Part shown: positions 18,607 through 27,214 of the stretch, piece after piece
Layout: every line of letters starts with the position of its first letter
How positions within the stretch are numbered: position 1 is the stretch's first letter
DNA from: Billgrantia campisalis
GTDB taxonomy: Bacteria; Pseudomonadota; Gammaproteobacteria; Pseudomonadales; Halomonadaceae
Length of the DNA stretch: 64,000 bases
Assembly (NCBI RefSeq): GCF_022341425.1
Contig: NZ_JABFUC010000004.1
Span: 273,101-337,100 of the forward strand
Direction: 5' to 3'
Program-made: the position numbers and the translations under genes
The notes under the pieces: generated by a model
The model's input: the letters and a program-made list of their open reading frames with translations, nothing else
Told to the model about the DNA's origin: nothing
Database searches by the model: none

Positions 18607-19098
18607 TCAGTTGATCTGCACCGAGCCGCCCTTGATGCGGTTCACGCCCGAGGAGCGACTCAGCAGATAGGCCCCGCGCAGCAGGATCTTGCCGGCCCGG
18701 GTCAGGGTGATGCTGGCGCGCCCGCAGCGCAGCACGATCTCCCGGTCGGCCCGCAGCTCCAGGCGCTCGCCGTCCCTCTCGGCGATCATCGCCGGCGCCA
18801 CGCCGGGGCTCCCCAGGGGGCGATGCATCCGCCCCAGGATCAGCGGGCGTGCCGGGTCGCCGCTCTCGAACATCAGGGCCAGCTCACACCCGATGTCCTC
18901 GCGCCCCAGGGCAGCGACCGTGCGAGCACGCCAGGCAGCCCCAGCCTCACCACCGGACAGCAGGCCCTCGGGCAATGCTACCCGGGGATGCCCCCCCTCA
19001 TCGAAGTCCACCAGCACGCCGATCACCACGCCATCGATTCGCTCCTGGCGAACCGGGGGGTGCTGCTGGAGAACGACGTCCGCAAGATCGTCGGCCAT
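18607..19098 (-). CDS. DUF6484-type protein beside VgrG
   Basis: The 163-residue product appears to belong to the DUF6484 family found directly after vgrG. It has an N-terminal beta-rich domain ('IDGVVIGVLVDFDEGGHPRV') resembling a small OB/gp5-like fold, then 'GCELALMFESGDPARPLILG' which is strikingly like the VgrG-type 'EVIVAFLEGDPDRPIVVGRV' motif, and a C-terminal beta-helix-like strand run ('ITLTRAGKILLRGAYLLSRS'). The similarity suggests a VgrG-derived accessory or adaptor. It follows vgrG with a gap of about 30 bases. Confidence 0.72.
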   Translation of the reverse strand: MADDLADVVLQQHPPVRQERIDGVVIGVLVDFDEGGHPRVALPEGLLSGGEAGAAWRARTVAALGREDIGCELALMFESGDPARPLILGRMHRPLGSPGVAPAMIAERDGERLELRADREIVLRCGRASITLTRAGKILLRGAYLLSRSSGVNRIKGGSVQIN

Positions 19099-19127
19099 GG
19101 GTGATTCTCCTTGCCGGTAGGCCCCGC

Positions 19128-21290
19128 TCAGTTCTGCAATATCTTCTTGCCCTTGATCACCACATCCTTGCCGGCCTTGATCTGGACGCCACCGGAGCCC
19201 TGGATAGTGATGTCCTTGCCCTGGATGGTGATGGACCCATCCTTCTTCATGGTGATGCTCGACTGGCCGGTGCGCATGACGACCTGATCACCCGCCTCGA
19301 TGCTCAGCCCCTTGCCCACCGTGACGGTCATGCCCTGGCCCACACTGAGGGAATCGCTGCTTCCTACCGCACTCGATCGGTTGCCACCGACCTGCTCGTC
19401 GCGGCTGCCAGCCACGGCTTCCCGCAGGCTGGCCCCCACCGCCAGGCTCTGGAGGCCCCCGACGATCACCGAACGCAGACCACCGACGTTCGTCTCCTGG
19501 GCCCCCGCCACGTTGATCATGTCGTTGACCCCCACGGACTGGGTGCGGGTCATGGCCACATTGAGCACATCGTTGCCGCTGACGGTATGGGTACGGTTCT
19601 GTCCGATGGCGACGGACTCGCTGCCGCCCACGGCCTCGGTGCGGTTCGCCCCGATCTGGATCGTTTCGTTGCTGCCGACGGTTTCGCTACGGTCATTGCC
19701 GATGGTGGTCTGCTCGTCGTTACCCACGGAGCGGGTGCGGTCGTTCCCCACGGCATGCCGCTCGTCGTTGCCGACGACGGTATCCTGATCCTTCTGGGCA
19801 TGGACATGCAGCAACTCCTCCCCCGCCGTGTCGTTCATCGAGATCTCGTTGTAGCCGCCCCCTCCCGGCGTGGAATTCGACTTGACCCCCCCGACCATAG
19901 CCTGGTCGGGAAGATCGAAGGGCGGCATGCAGTCGGCGTTGTAGACCCGGCCGACGACGATCGGCCGATCGGGATCTCCCTCGAGAAAGGCGACGATCAC
20001 CTCCTGGCCGATGCGGGGCACGAACATGCCCCCCCAGCCACTCCCGGCCCAGCTCTGGGAGACGCGAACCCAGCAGGAGCTGTTCTCGTCCTTGGCGCCT
20101 TGCCGATCCCAGTGGAATTGGCATTTGACGCGGCCATAGCGGTCCGTCCAGATCTCTTCCCCCGCCTTGCCGACCACGATGGCCGTCTGCAGCCCCTGCA
20201 CCACCGGCCGTGGCGTCAGTCGTGCCGGCCGAAAACAGACGCCGCTATCGATGGCCGAGAAGGTGCAACGGCTGGAGGCCTTTTCGGGCTGGGCGGTGGC
20301 CTCGTATTCCGCGGCCCGGATATCGATCTCGCTGGCGGTGACCAGGTACTCTCGGTTTTGATCCCCTCGAGGGTGCCCTTTCAGCTCGAAGAGGCCACCG
20401 CACATGAGTGCCCTGAGGTTGCCGATGGCCTTGATCTGCTCGAACTGCGTCTGGCTCTCGTCACTGCGCACCGCCGCCAGGTGGCTCCCCTGGGGTGACG
20501 CCTGGAGAAACCGGCCCGGGTAGTCGTAGGCTTCGTAGCTGGCCGCCAGGTGCTCCCGGGGACGAGACTCCTTGGCTTCAGGCGGATTGCGCGGATTCTC
20601 GAAGTCGAAGTCGCGCAAGGCGAAGAGTTCGGTCTGGATCTGCTGGCCCAGCCACCAGTCCCAGACATGATCCTGAGCCCGCCCCCTCTCCGTCTCCGGG
20701 GGAAAGAAGCTCACCTCCTCGCATCCCGGTATGCGCTCATGGGAAACGGGAGCATCCGCCAGCACCAGGACATGCTGCCCCTGGGCATGACGAAAGAAGT
20801 AATAGATGCCCTCCTCCTCCATGAGACGGCTCAGGAAGTCGAAGTCGCTCTCGCGATACTGAACGCAATATTCCCGAGGCTCGTAATCCTGGGAAAGGGC
20901 ATCTTCGAAGTCCGACTGGCCATGCTCCGAAAACAGCGTCTGGATGATTTCCGGCACGCTCTGGTTCTGAAAGATGCGGCAATCCCGGGTCAGGCTGAGA
21001 TACCAGAACCAGGGGCGAAGCCGCGCCCGGTAGAGTGCATACCGCCCACGCCTGCCCACCTGAGAAAACGCCACCACACAGCCATCGAAATAGCGCTCGC
21101 CCTCTTCCAGCTCGAGGCTGAGCGTGAGCTTGCCGCCCAGCACATCGGGGAAGGGGATATCCTCCGAGGTAGCCAGGAGATCCGCGGTAACGTCGAAGGG
21201 CCGTCCCAGCGCCTCGGTACCCGAGAGCCGCAGAATGCGGAAGTCATTGGAGTAACGGCCGGTGAGCCGGAGATGCTGCTGCTCACTCAT
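19128..21290 (-). CDS. vgrG: T6SS spike protein VgrG (TssI)
   Basis: VgrG trimers form the spike on the Hcp tube. The 720-residue protein has the gp27-like N-terminal region (about 1-370, with 'QYRESDFDFLSRLMEEEGIY'), the gp5 OB-fold ('DRYGRVKCQFHWDRQGAKDE', 'WAGSGWGGMFVPRIGQEVIV', 'FLEGDPDRPIVVGRVYN'), and a long beta-helix of short repeats of the type 'VGNDRTRSVGNDEQTTIGND' (about 500-640) followed by a DUF2345-like end. There is no extra C-terminal enzymatic domain, so cargo is carried by the downstream PAAR-like effector. It is the first gene of the leftward T6SS run; the promoter probably lies in 21291-21390, where I see no clear sigma-54 site. Confidence 0.96.
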   Translation of the reverse strand: MSEQQHLRLTGRYSNDFRILRLSGTEALGRPFDVTADLLATSEDIPFPDVLGGKLTLSLELEEGERYFDGCVVAFSQVGRRGRYALYRARLRPWFWYLSLTRDCRIFQNQSVPEIIQTLFSEHGQSDFEDALSQDYEPREYCVQYRESDFDFLSRLMEEEGIYYFFRHAQGQHVLVLADAPVSHERIPGCEEVSFFPPETERGRAQDHVWDWWLGQQIQTELFALRDFDFENPRNPPEAKESRPREHLAASYEAYDYPGRFLQASPQGSHLAAVRSDESQTQFEQIKAIGNLRALMCGGLFELKGHPRGDQNREYLVTASEIDIRAAEYEATAQPEKASSRCTFSAIDSGVCFRPARLTPRPVVQGLQTAIVVGKAGEEIWTDRYGRVKCQFHWDRQGAKDENSSCWVRVSQSWAGSGWGGMFVPRIGQEVIVAFLEGDPDRPIVVGRVYNADCMPPFDLPDQAMVGGVKSNSTPGGGGYNEISMNDTAGEELLHVHAQKDQDTVVGNDERHAVGNDRTRSVGNDEQTTIGNDRSETVGSNETIQIGANRTEAVGGSESVAIGQNRTHTVSGNDVLNVAMTRTQSVGVNDMINVAGAQETNVGGLRSVIVGGLQSLAVGASLREAVAGSRDEQVGGNRSSAVGSSDSLSVGQGMTVTVGKGLSIEAGDQVVMRTGQSSITMKKDGSITIQGKDITIQGSGGVQIKAGKDVVIKGKKILQN

Positions 21291-21534
21291 CGTCCTCTGC
21301 CTTATCTCATGACGCCTGGCAGCGCTGGCGGTATGAGAGGCAGTCTAGTCGAGCCCCGTGAAACCTGCATAAGCCCTACCGGAAGGAGCCTTGCAGCGTC
21401 CAGAGGCTGTGACTAGTCTCAAATCGAACGCGTCAAGAGAACCGCTTGCCGGGCGACATCGCCTGCAAGGGAAGGCCGGTGGACACATCGCTTCGAGTCG
21501 GCATATCTCCAGCATGGGACAGGGAGGGTGCACC

Positions 21535-23133
21535 GTGATCCAGCCAAGCAACCTGCAGGATGGCAGCAAGCCAACCGTCAGCCAGCATTCGGGACGCCTC
21601 TGGCCCTGTCGCCTCGTCGCCGGCTCGAGTGCTATCGCCGCGCTACTCTTCGGCCTGACCCTCTCGCCCCCGTCACATGGGCAGGAGATTCCGGACTTTC
21701 CCGATGAAGCAGAGGAGGTCGAGCAGGAGCCCGATGAAGAGGAGTTCGATGAAGAGGAGTTCGATGAAGAGGAGTTCGATGAAGAGGAGTTCGATGAAGA
21801 GGAGTTCGATGAAGAGGAGTTCGAGCAGGAGCAGGAGCCGGATGAATCGGAGCCGGAGCGCGTCTCCCCGGCGGAGCGGGAAGGCCTGACGGAGCGTCAA
21901 CGGGAAGTTGCGCGTACCCTGCACAACGCCTGTGACAGCGTAAGGGAGATGCCGACCGAGAGCTGGACGACCCGCCAGCGCGACCTGATCGCCGTTTGTG
22001 AAGCCGCGGCGGCCTCCGAAGACCCCGGCACCAACTACTACGACGGCCTGGCGCCCGAGGAAGTGGCCGCCCAGGGCCGAGTCAGCCTGCAGAGCCTGCG
22101 CCAGCAGATGGACAACGTGGCCCAGCGCATGGGCGAGCTGCGTGCAGGAACCACCGGCCTGAGTACCGGTGGTCTCACCCTCGCCCAGCACGATGGCCTG
22201 ACGCCCTCCGGCCTGTACGGTAACGTACTTGGCGCCGGCGCCAGCGGCGACAACGACATCCTGGCATTCAGCCAATGGGGCGTCTTCGTCAACGGTACCG
22301 TCTCGCAGAGCCGCCGCGATACCACCATGGGGGAGCCGGGATTCCGCCGCGAGAGCTACGGCCTCACTGCCGGCGTGGACTATCGTCTCACCGCCGATAC
22401 CATCGTCGGTGCCGCCCTGGGCTTCACCCGGACCGACACGGACCTGCGCCGCAATGCGGGGAAGGTGGACGTGAACGGTTACAGCCTCTCGCTCTATGGC
22501 ACCCGTTTCCTGGGTGAGGCGTTCTACGTCGAGGGCATCGCCACGGCGGGACGCAACCGCTACGATACGGTGCGCACCGTCTTCGTTGAACCGATCGGCA
22601 CCCAGAGCGCGATGGCCAAGCCCAGGGGCAACGAATATGGGCTGGGGCTGAATGTCGGTTACGACCGCCCCAGCGGTCCCTGGACGACCAGCTACCAGGC
22701 CGGCTTCGACTATCTCCGCACTCGCATCGACGGCTACACTGAGAACCCCAGCCACCCGGACAACCTGGGTGCCGGGACACTTCTGAATCTCGACAGTCAG
22801 ACCATCGAATCGAAGACGGCGGAGGCCGCCGTCCAGCTCTCCTATGCCGCCAGCCAGTCTTGGGGCGTCATGCACTACAGCGGTCGCCTGGGCCTGGAGC
22901 ATGAATTCGGCGACCGGAGCCGCTCGATCACGGCCCAGTTCCAGGAGGATCCGACGAATACGACCTTTGCTCTGCGCACCGACTCCCCCGACCGCACCTA
23001 TCTCAACCTGGGCGCCGGGCTCACGGCCCAGATGCCCCGGGGCCGAGCCGCCTATGTCTTCCTCGAGAGCGTGGAAGGTCGGAGTGGTTATCGCCACTAT
23101 CAGGTCGATGTCGGATTCCGGATGGAGTTCTGA
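21535..23133 (+). CDS. Autotransporter-like outer membrane protein with acidic repeat
   Basis: The 532-residue protein (GTG start at 21535, with AGGGAGG 6 bases upstream) has a signal sequence ending around '[10 protein letters not shown]', then a strongly acidic segment with six perfect DEEEF repeats. A short helical passenger region follows ('[20 protein letters not shown]'-like), and from about residue 240 to the end a beta-barrel of the autotransporter family: alternating strands such as '[20 protein letters not shown]' and '[20 protein letters not shown]', ending in the terminal Phe 'DVGFRMEF' that outer membrane barrels need. The small passenger argues against a large secreted toxin. 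An ATG at 21514 is in frame but lacks a ribosome binding site. Function is unknown. Confidence 0.82.
   Translation: MIQPSNLQDGSKPTVSQHSGRLWPCRLVAGSSAIAALLFGLTLSPPSHGQEIPDFPDEAEEVEQEPDEEEFDEEEFDEEEFDEEEFDEEEFDEEEFEQEQEPDESEPERVSPAEREGLTERQREVARTLHNACDSVREMPTESWTTRQRDLIAVCEAAAASEDPGTNYYDGLAPEEVAAQGRVSLQSLRQQMDNVAQRMGELRAGTTGLSTGGLTLAQHDGLTPSGLYGNVLGAGASGDNDILAFSQWGVFVNGTVSQSRRDTTMGEPGFRRESYGLTAGVDYRLTADTIVGAALGFTRTDTDLRRNAGKVDVNGYSLSLYGTRFLGEAFYVEGIATAGRNRYDTVRTVFVEPIGTQSAMAKPRGNEYGLGLNVGYDRPSGPWTTSYQAGFDYLRTRIDGYTENPSHPDNLGAGTLLNLDSQTIESKTAEAAVQLSYAASQSWGVMHYSGRLGLEHEFGDRSRSITAQFQEDPTNTTFALRTDSPDRTYLNLGAGLTAQMPRGRAAYVFLESVEGRSGYRHYQVDVGFRMEF
21733..21822 (+). repeat. Six tandem 15-bp repeats encoding DEEEF
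   Basis: Six exact copies of GATGAAGAGGAGTTC run head to tail inside the autotransporter-like gene, directly after the signal peptide. Because the unit is 15 bases, gain or loss of copies would change the length of the acidic tract by five residues without shifting the frame. The identical codons suggest recent expansion by slippage. Confidence 0.95.
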
Positions 23134-23139
23134 AGGAGG

Positions 23140-23374
23140 CCCACACCAACCCGGTGGACGGCCACGACCCCACTTCGGCGTGGTGCTGGAGTGGCACGAG
23201 TGGGAGGCCCTGGCCGAGCGGCTCAGGGCCCGCGGCGTCGAGTTCGTGATCGCGCCCTAAGTGCGCTTCAAGGACCAGGTCGGCGAGCAGGCCACCCTGT
23301 TCCTGCTCGACACCTGCGGCAATGCCCTGGAGTTCAAGGCCTTCAAGGACAGGAGCCAGCTCTTCGCCAAGTAG
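23140..23374 (+). pseudogene. Glyoxalase/VOC-family remnant (broken)
   Basis: Translating across frames gives '[11 protein letters not shown]' then, one frame over, '[19 protein letters not shown]', '[11 protein letters not shown]', an in-frame TAA, and '[20 protein letters not shown]' '[10 protein letters not shown]'. These are consecutive pieces of a known VOC-family protein C-terminus, interrupted by a frameshift near 23170 and a stop at 23258-23260 (TAA where a Tyr codon is expected). The N-terminal half is missing, lost at or near the end of the autotransporter gene. No functional product is expected. Confidence 0.75.
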
Positions 23375-23394
23375 CCCTGGTTCCCATGCGACGC

Positions 23395-23418
23395 GGCCGT
23401 GGCGTTGCCGCCACGGCC
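23395..23418. terminator. Hairpin terminator between VOC remnant and echA
   Basis: A perfect 10-bp stem GGCCGTGGCG / CGCCACGGCC with a TTGC loop is followed on the plus strand by CCTTCATTTTC. It lies between convergent transcription from the left and from the enoyl-CoA hydratase gene, so it could serve both directions. Confidence 0.6.
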
Positions 23419-23445
23419 CCTTCATTTTCGGGTACCCGAACGCCA

Positions 23446-24219
<774 letters not shown>

Positions 24220-24258
24220 GGGAACTCCTGCAGTTGTTATTCAGGGAAGACCCCTTAC

Positions 24259-24274
24259 CCTAGCGAACGCTAGG
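24259..24274. promoter_or_regulatory. Palindrome upstream of enoyl-CoA hydratase
   Basis: CCTAGCGAACGCTAGG is a perfect 7-bp inverted repeat with a two-base centre, 40 bases upstream of the hydratase ATG and downstream of the AcuI-like gene. Size and symmetry fit an operator for a TetR- or MerR-type regulator of acyl-CoA catabolism, but it differs from the two AcuR-type sites nearby, so another regulator would be involved. It could also be a small hairpin. Confidence 0.4.
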
Positions 24275-24354
24275 TTGGTCGGCAATCCCCTCTTTGTCGG
24301 GGGCGGCTCGCCGACAGCGCCACGCGGGCCGGTCGGCACGCTGCCCGCGAGGGA

Positions 24355-25338
24355 TTACGCCATGCTGACGACGACTCTGCCGCGCACGCGGCCAGCGAGC
24401 AGTTCCTCCGCCTTGCCGATGGCCTCCTCGAGGCCAATGGTCTGGGTAATGGCATCCAGCTGTTCGGGGTCGAGCAGTTCGCCCAGCCGGCGCCATGCCT
24501 CGAGTCGCTCCGCCCGGGGTTTCATCACGCTATCGATGCCGGCCAGGGTCACGCCTCGCAGGATGAAGGGCGCGACCGTGGCGGGCAGATCCATGCCCTG
24601 CGCCAATCCGCAGGCCGCCACCGTGCCGGCGTAGCGCGTGGAGGCGAGAACGTTGGCCAGGGTGTGGCTGCCCACCGAGTCGATGGCGCCGGCCCAGCGC
24701 TCCTTGGCCAGAGGCCGCCCCGGCTCCGACAGCTCACCGCGGTCGAGGATCTCCTGGGCCCCGAGCTCACGCAGATAGGCTGCCTCCTGGGGCCGTCCCG
24801 TGGCGGCGATGACCCGATAGCCCAGCCGCGACAGCAGCGCGATGGCATAGCTCCCTACGCCGCCATTGGCGCCGGTGACCAGCACGTCGCCCTGGTCCGG
24901 GTCGACGCCGTGACGCTCCAGCGCCATGACCGCGAGCATCGCCGTGTAGCCGGCAGTGCCGATGGCCATGGCCTGGCGAGCGCTGAAGGCCGAGGGGAGC
25001 GGGATCAGCCAGCGGCTCTGCAGCCGCGCCTTCTCGGCCAGGCCGCCCCAGTGCCCCTCGCCCACGCCCCAACCATTGAGCAGGACGCTGTCCCCGGGCT
25101 GGAACTCCTCGGAAGTCGAGGCTTCGACCGTGCCTGCCAGGTCGATCCCCGGCACCATGGGAAACTGCCGGACCACCGGCCCCTTGCCGGTGATCGCCAG
25201 CGCATCCTTGTAGTTGAGGGTGCTGCAGTCGACCCGTACGGTCACGTCACCTTCCGGGAGCTGCGCTTCGTCCAGCGTCTGGAGTCCGACCCGCTGCTCA
25301 CCATCTGATTTCTCGATCAAAATTGCCTTGAACATCAT
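24355..25338 (-). CDS. acuI: AcuI-like acrylyl-CoA reductase (MDR family)
   Basis: The 327-residue medium-chain dehydrogenase/reductase begins [20 protein letters not shown] and shows '[20 protein letters not shown]' and '[11 protein letters not shown]', the pattern of the YhdH/AcuI family. It also has the NADPH-binding '[20 protein letters not shown]'. AcuI reduces toxic acryloyl-CoA to propionyl-CoA, for example after DMSP cleavage. It has no structural zinc cysteines. A TetR-type regulator gene lies 45 bases upstream, and the intervening gap carries an operator-like palindrome, the same linkage seen for acuR-acuI in alphaproteobacteria. Two adjacent in-frame ATGs occur; the second is better spaced from GAGGTG. 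Confidence 0.85.
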   Translation of the reverse strand: MMFKAILIEKSDGEQRVGLQTLDEAQLPEGDVTVRVDCSTLNYKDALAITGKGPVVRQFPMVPGIDLAGTVEASTSEEFQPGDSVLLNGWGVGEGHWGGLAEKARLQSRWLIPLPSAFSARQAMAIGTAGYTAMLAVMALERHGVDPDQGDVLVTGANGGVGSYAIALLSRLGYRVIAATGRPQEAAYLRELGAQEILDRGELSEPGRPLAKERWAGAIDSVGSHTLANVLASTRYAGTVAACGLAQGMDLPATVAPFILRGVTLAGIDSVMKPRAERLEAWRRLGELLDPEQLDAITQTIGLEEAIGKAEELLAGRVRGRVVVSMA

Positions 25339-25350
25339 TCACCTCACTTT

Positions 25351-25365
25351 TAGACCGATCGTCTA
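25351..25365. promoter_or_regulatory. TetR-type operator upstream of acuI
   Basis: TAGACCGATCGTCTA has matching arms TAGAC and GTCTA around a 5-base centre. It lies 13 bases before the acuI ATG, inside the 45-base gap after the TetR-family gene. A near-identical site occurs upstream of that regulator (26026-26044). The pairing of the same site at both promoters indicates autoregulation plus control of acuI by the same repressor. Confidence 0.75.
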
Positions 25366-25383
25366 GTTAATGGCATGAAAAAA

Positions 25384-26016
25384 TTACCGAGGCAGCCCTT
25401 GAAGATAGCACTCGAGAAACACTTCCATGGGCCGCACGCTTCGCGCCAGCCGGGAACGCATCACGGCGCCCTCCCAGCCGATCCAGAAAGCTTCGGCAAG
25501 CAGACTGCAATCGGCGTCCCGGGAAAGCTCACCCGCCGTTTGCGCCTCTTCCAGGCAGCGCGCCAGGCGCCGCTGCCAATCATCCAGCGTCTCCTGCAGT
25601 CGATGTCGATACGCATCCGGCAAGCTGCCGACCTCCTGCCCCAGGTTCCCCACCAGGCATCCCCGCCGAAAATCATGACGCGCCATCCCGGTCTTGGCAT
25701 CGGCCACGAAGGCATCGATTCGACGAAGCGGCGGTAGCTGCGTGTTCAACAGGTGGCGATCCAGCTTGTTGGCGAAATAGGCCCCGTAATGCGCCAGGAT
25801 GGCGAGGCCGAAGGCGTCCTTGCTGGAGAAGTAGTAGTAGAAGGACCCCTTGGGGACGCCGACTCGCTTGAGAATGCCGTCGATCCCGGACGCCGTGAAC
25901 CCCTGCTCGGTCAACACCTCGGTGCCGCTTCGAATCAGCGCGGCGCGCGTGTCCTGATCGGCCCGGGGCGACTTGGGGGGACGCCCGCGGCGGGGCTTGG
26001 CTGCTGAATGGGTCAT
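25384..26016 (-). CDS. acuR: TetR-family repressor, AcuR-like
   Basis: The 210-residue protein has a TetR N-terminal DNA-binding domain with the helix-turn-helix 'GIDGILKRVGVPKGSFYYYF' followed by 'SSKDAFGLAIL'. The N-terminus is basic ('KPRRGRPPKSPRADQDTRAA'). Downstream of it lies the AcuI-like reductase gene in the same direction, which is the AcuR-AcuI arrangement; AcuR responds to acrylate/acryloyl-CoA in other bacteria. I start it at the ATG at 26016 rather than 18 codons earlier, because the earlier start would place the coding region across the operator-like palindrome and has no supporting ribosome binding site. Confidence 0.82.
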   Translation of the reverse strand: MTHSAAKPRRGRPPKSPRADQDTRAALIRSGTEVLTEQGFTASGIDGILKRVGVPKGSFYYYFSSKDAFGLAILAHYGAYFANKLDRHLLNTQLPPLRRIDAFVADAKTGMARHDFRRGCLVGNLGQEVGSLPDAYRHRLQETLDDWQRRLARCLEEAQTAGELSRDADCSLLAEAFWIGWEGAVMRSRLARSVRPMEVFLECYLQGLPR

Positions 26017-26025
26017 GCGACACAA

Positions 26026-26044
26026 TATAGACCGACCGTCTATA
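26026..26044. promoter_or_regulatory. TetR-type operator upstream of the acuR-like gene
   Basis: TATAGACCGACCGTCTATA has perfect 7-bp arms (TATAGAC / GTCTATA) around CGACC, 10 bases before the regulator's ATG. The AT-rich flank (TATAAAATAG) probably holds the promoter. It shares TAGACCGAYCGTCTA with the site before acuI. Confidence 0.78.
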
Positions 26045-26058
26045 AAATAGCAAGAACA

Positions 26059-26084
26059 AGCCGGGGGCATGTCGGCCCCCGGCT
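26059..26084 (-). terminator. Terminator hairpin after 3-hydroxyacyl-CoA dehydrogenase
   Basis: A perfect 10-bp stem AGCCGGGGGC / GCCCCCGGCT with a 6-base loop lies between the end of the dehydrogenase gene (26168) and the promoter of the regulator. On the minus strand it is followed by TTGTTCTTGC, a weak T-run. It separates the two transcripts. Confidence 0.65.
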
Positions 26085-26167
26085 CGTATCACAGCATTAC
26101 CGCGCCATTGCGCCGATATCGGCCCAGCCATCGCCGAAGGACGACCGAACCTGGCTTCGTCGACCCG

Positions 26168-27016
26168 CTATTCGTAAACGTGGAAGCCGCGTCCACTCTT
26201 GCGACCCAGGTAGCCGGCCGCCACCATGCGCCTGAGCAGCGGGCAGGGGCGGTACTTGGGATCGCCGAAGCCCTCCTGCAGTACTTCCATGATCGACAGG
26301 CAGACGTCCAGGCCGATCAGGTCGGCCAGTGCCAGCGGCCCCATGGGGTGGGCGGCGCCGAGCTTCATCGACTCATCGATGTCCGCGGCGCTGGCCACGC
26401 CCTCCTGAAGCAGGAAGGCCGCCTCGTTGATCATCGGCACCAGCAGGCGGTTGACCGCGAAGCCGGGCGAGTCGGCGATGGCCACCGCGGTCTTGCCGAT
26501 CTCCTGGGTCAGCGCCTCGATGCGCGCCACGGTGGCGTCAGAGGTCTGCTCGGCACGGATCACCTCGACCAGCTTGAGCACCGGCACCGGGTTGAAGAAG
26601 TGCATGCCCACCACCCGCTCGGGGCGCTCGCACACCGCGGCCAGCCGGGTCAGCGACAGCGACGAGGTGTTCGAGGCCAGAATGGCGTCGTGGGTCAGGC
26701 GGCTCAGGTCGCGAAACAGCTTCTCCTTGAGCGCCGGCTGCTCCGGGGCGGCCTCGATGATCACCTCGCAGTCGCGCAGGGCGTCCAGCGCGGTCGTCAC
26801 CTGAAGCCTGGCCAGGGCGGTGCCCTTGTCCGCCTCGGCGAGCTTCTCCTTGGCCACCAGCTTGCCCAGCCCCTTGTCGATGGCCGCCTGGGCGCGGGTC
26901 AGCTGCTCGTCGGCCACATCGTAGAGCTGGACCTCGAAGCCGCTGGTGACCAGGACCTGGGCGATGCCCTGGCCCATGGTGCCGGCACCCACCACACCGA
27001 TTGGTTGTTGGCTCAT
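26168..27016 (-). CDS. 3-hydroxybutyryl-CoA dehydrogenase
   Basis: The 282-residue enzyme oxidises short-chain 3-hydroxyacyl-CoA with NAD(P). The N-terminal Rossmann motif 'GVVGAGTMGQGIAQVL' is followed by the catalytic His segment 'VVGMHFFNPVPVLKLVEVI' and the C-terminal dimerisation domain 'VNRLLVPMINEAAFLLQEGV', 'GAAHPMGPLALADLIGLD'. Length and motifs are typical of PaaH/Hbd proteins. It probably works with the neighbouring hydratase, ligase and acyl-CoA dehydrogenase in acyl-CoA breakdown, though the hydratase is separated from it by the acuR-acuI pair. Confidence 0.93.
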   Translation of the reverse strand: MSQQPIGVVGAGTMGQGIAQVLVTSGFEVQLYDVADEQLTRAQAAIDKGLGKLVAKEKLAEADKGTALARLQVTTALDALRDCEVIIEAAPEQPALKEKLFRDLSRLTHDAILASNTSSLSLTRLAAVCERPERVVGMHFFNPVPVLKLVEVIRAEQTSDATVARIEALTQEIGKTAVAIADSPGFAVNRLLVPMINEAAFLLQEGVASAADIDESMKLGAAHPMGPLALADLIGLDVCLSIMEVLQEGFGDPKYRPCPLLRRMVAAGYLGRKSGRGFHVYE

Positions 27017-27073
27017 TGCATCTCTCCTGATGATTTCTCGTAGTCTGCCGAGGACTGTCGCTCAGAGCATTTT

Positions 27074-27168
27074 CCGACGGCAAGCCTGCGGGGAGGCGCT
27101 GTAAACCCCTCCCTGGGCGCTACCGACGCCATCCCTGGCGTAGGACCTCCCCTACGGCTTGCCCTCGG
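27074..27168 (+). repeat. Dispersed intergenic stem-loop repeat, copy 1
   Basis: This 95-base element folds with an outer stem CCGA.GGCAAGCC (27074-27086) pairing GGCTTGCC.TCGG (27156-27168), a second stem GGGGAGG/CCTCCCC (27090-27096 with 27146-27152), and an inner small hairpin. Its core at 27093-27123 is identical at 30 of 31 positions to the minus strand of 59776-59806. The two copies share the same nested layout with different stem sequences but conserved pairing. It lies in the gap between the acyl-CoA ligase and the dehydrogenase genes. Confidence 0.85.
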
Positions 27169-27214
27169 ACGCTACTCGCTGGGGTCGACGGCGATTATTC
27201 CTGTTGACCTGACC

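Noticed and set aside
18849..20498. Long plus-strand open frame opposite vgrG
   Set aside because: Its repetitive Asp/His-rich sequence is the antisense of the VgrG beta-helix repeats.
21291..21534. Sigma-54 promoter upstream of vgrG
   Set aside because: TGGCAG and similar pieces occur, but no TGGCAC-N5-TTGC arrangement with correct spacing was found on the minus strand.
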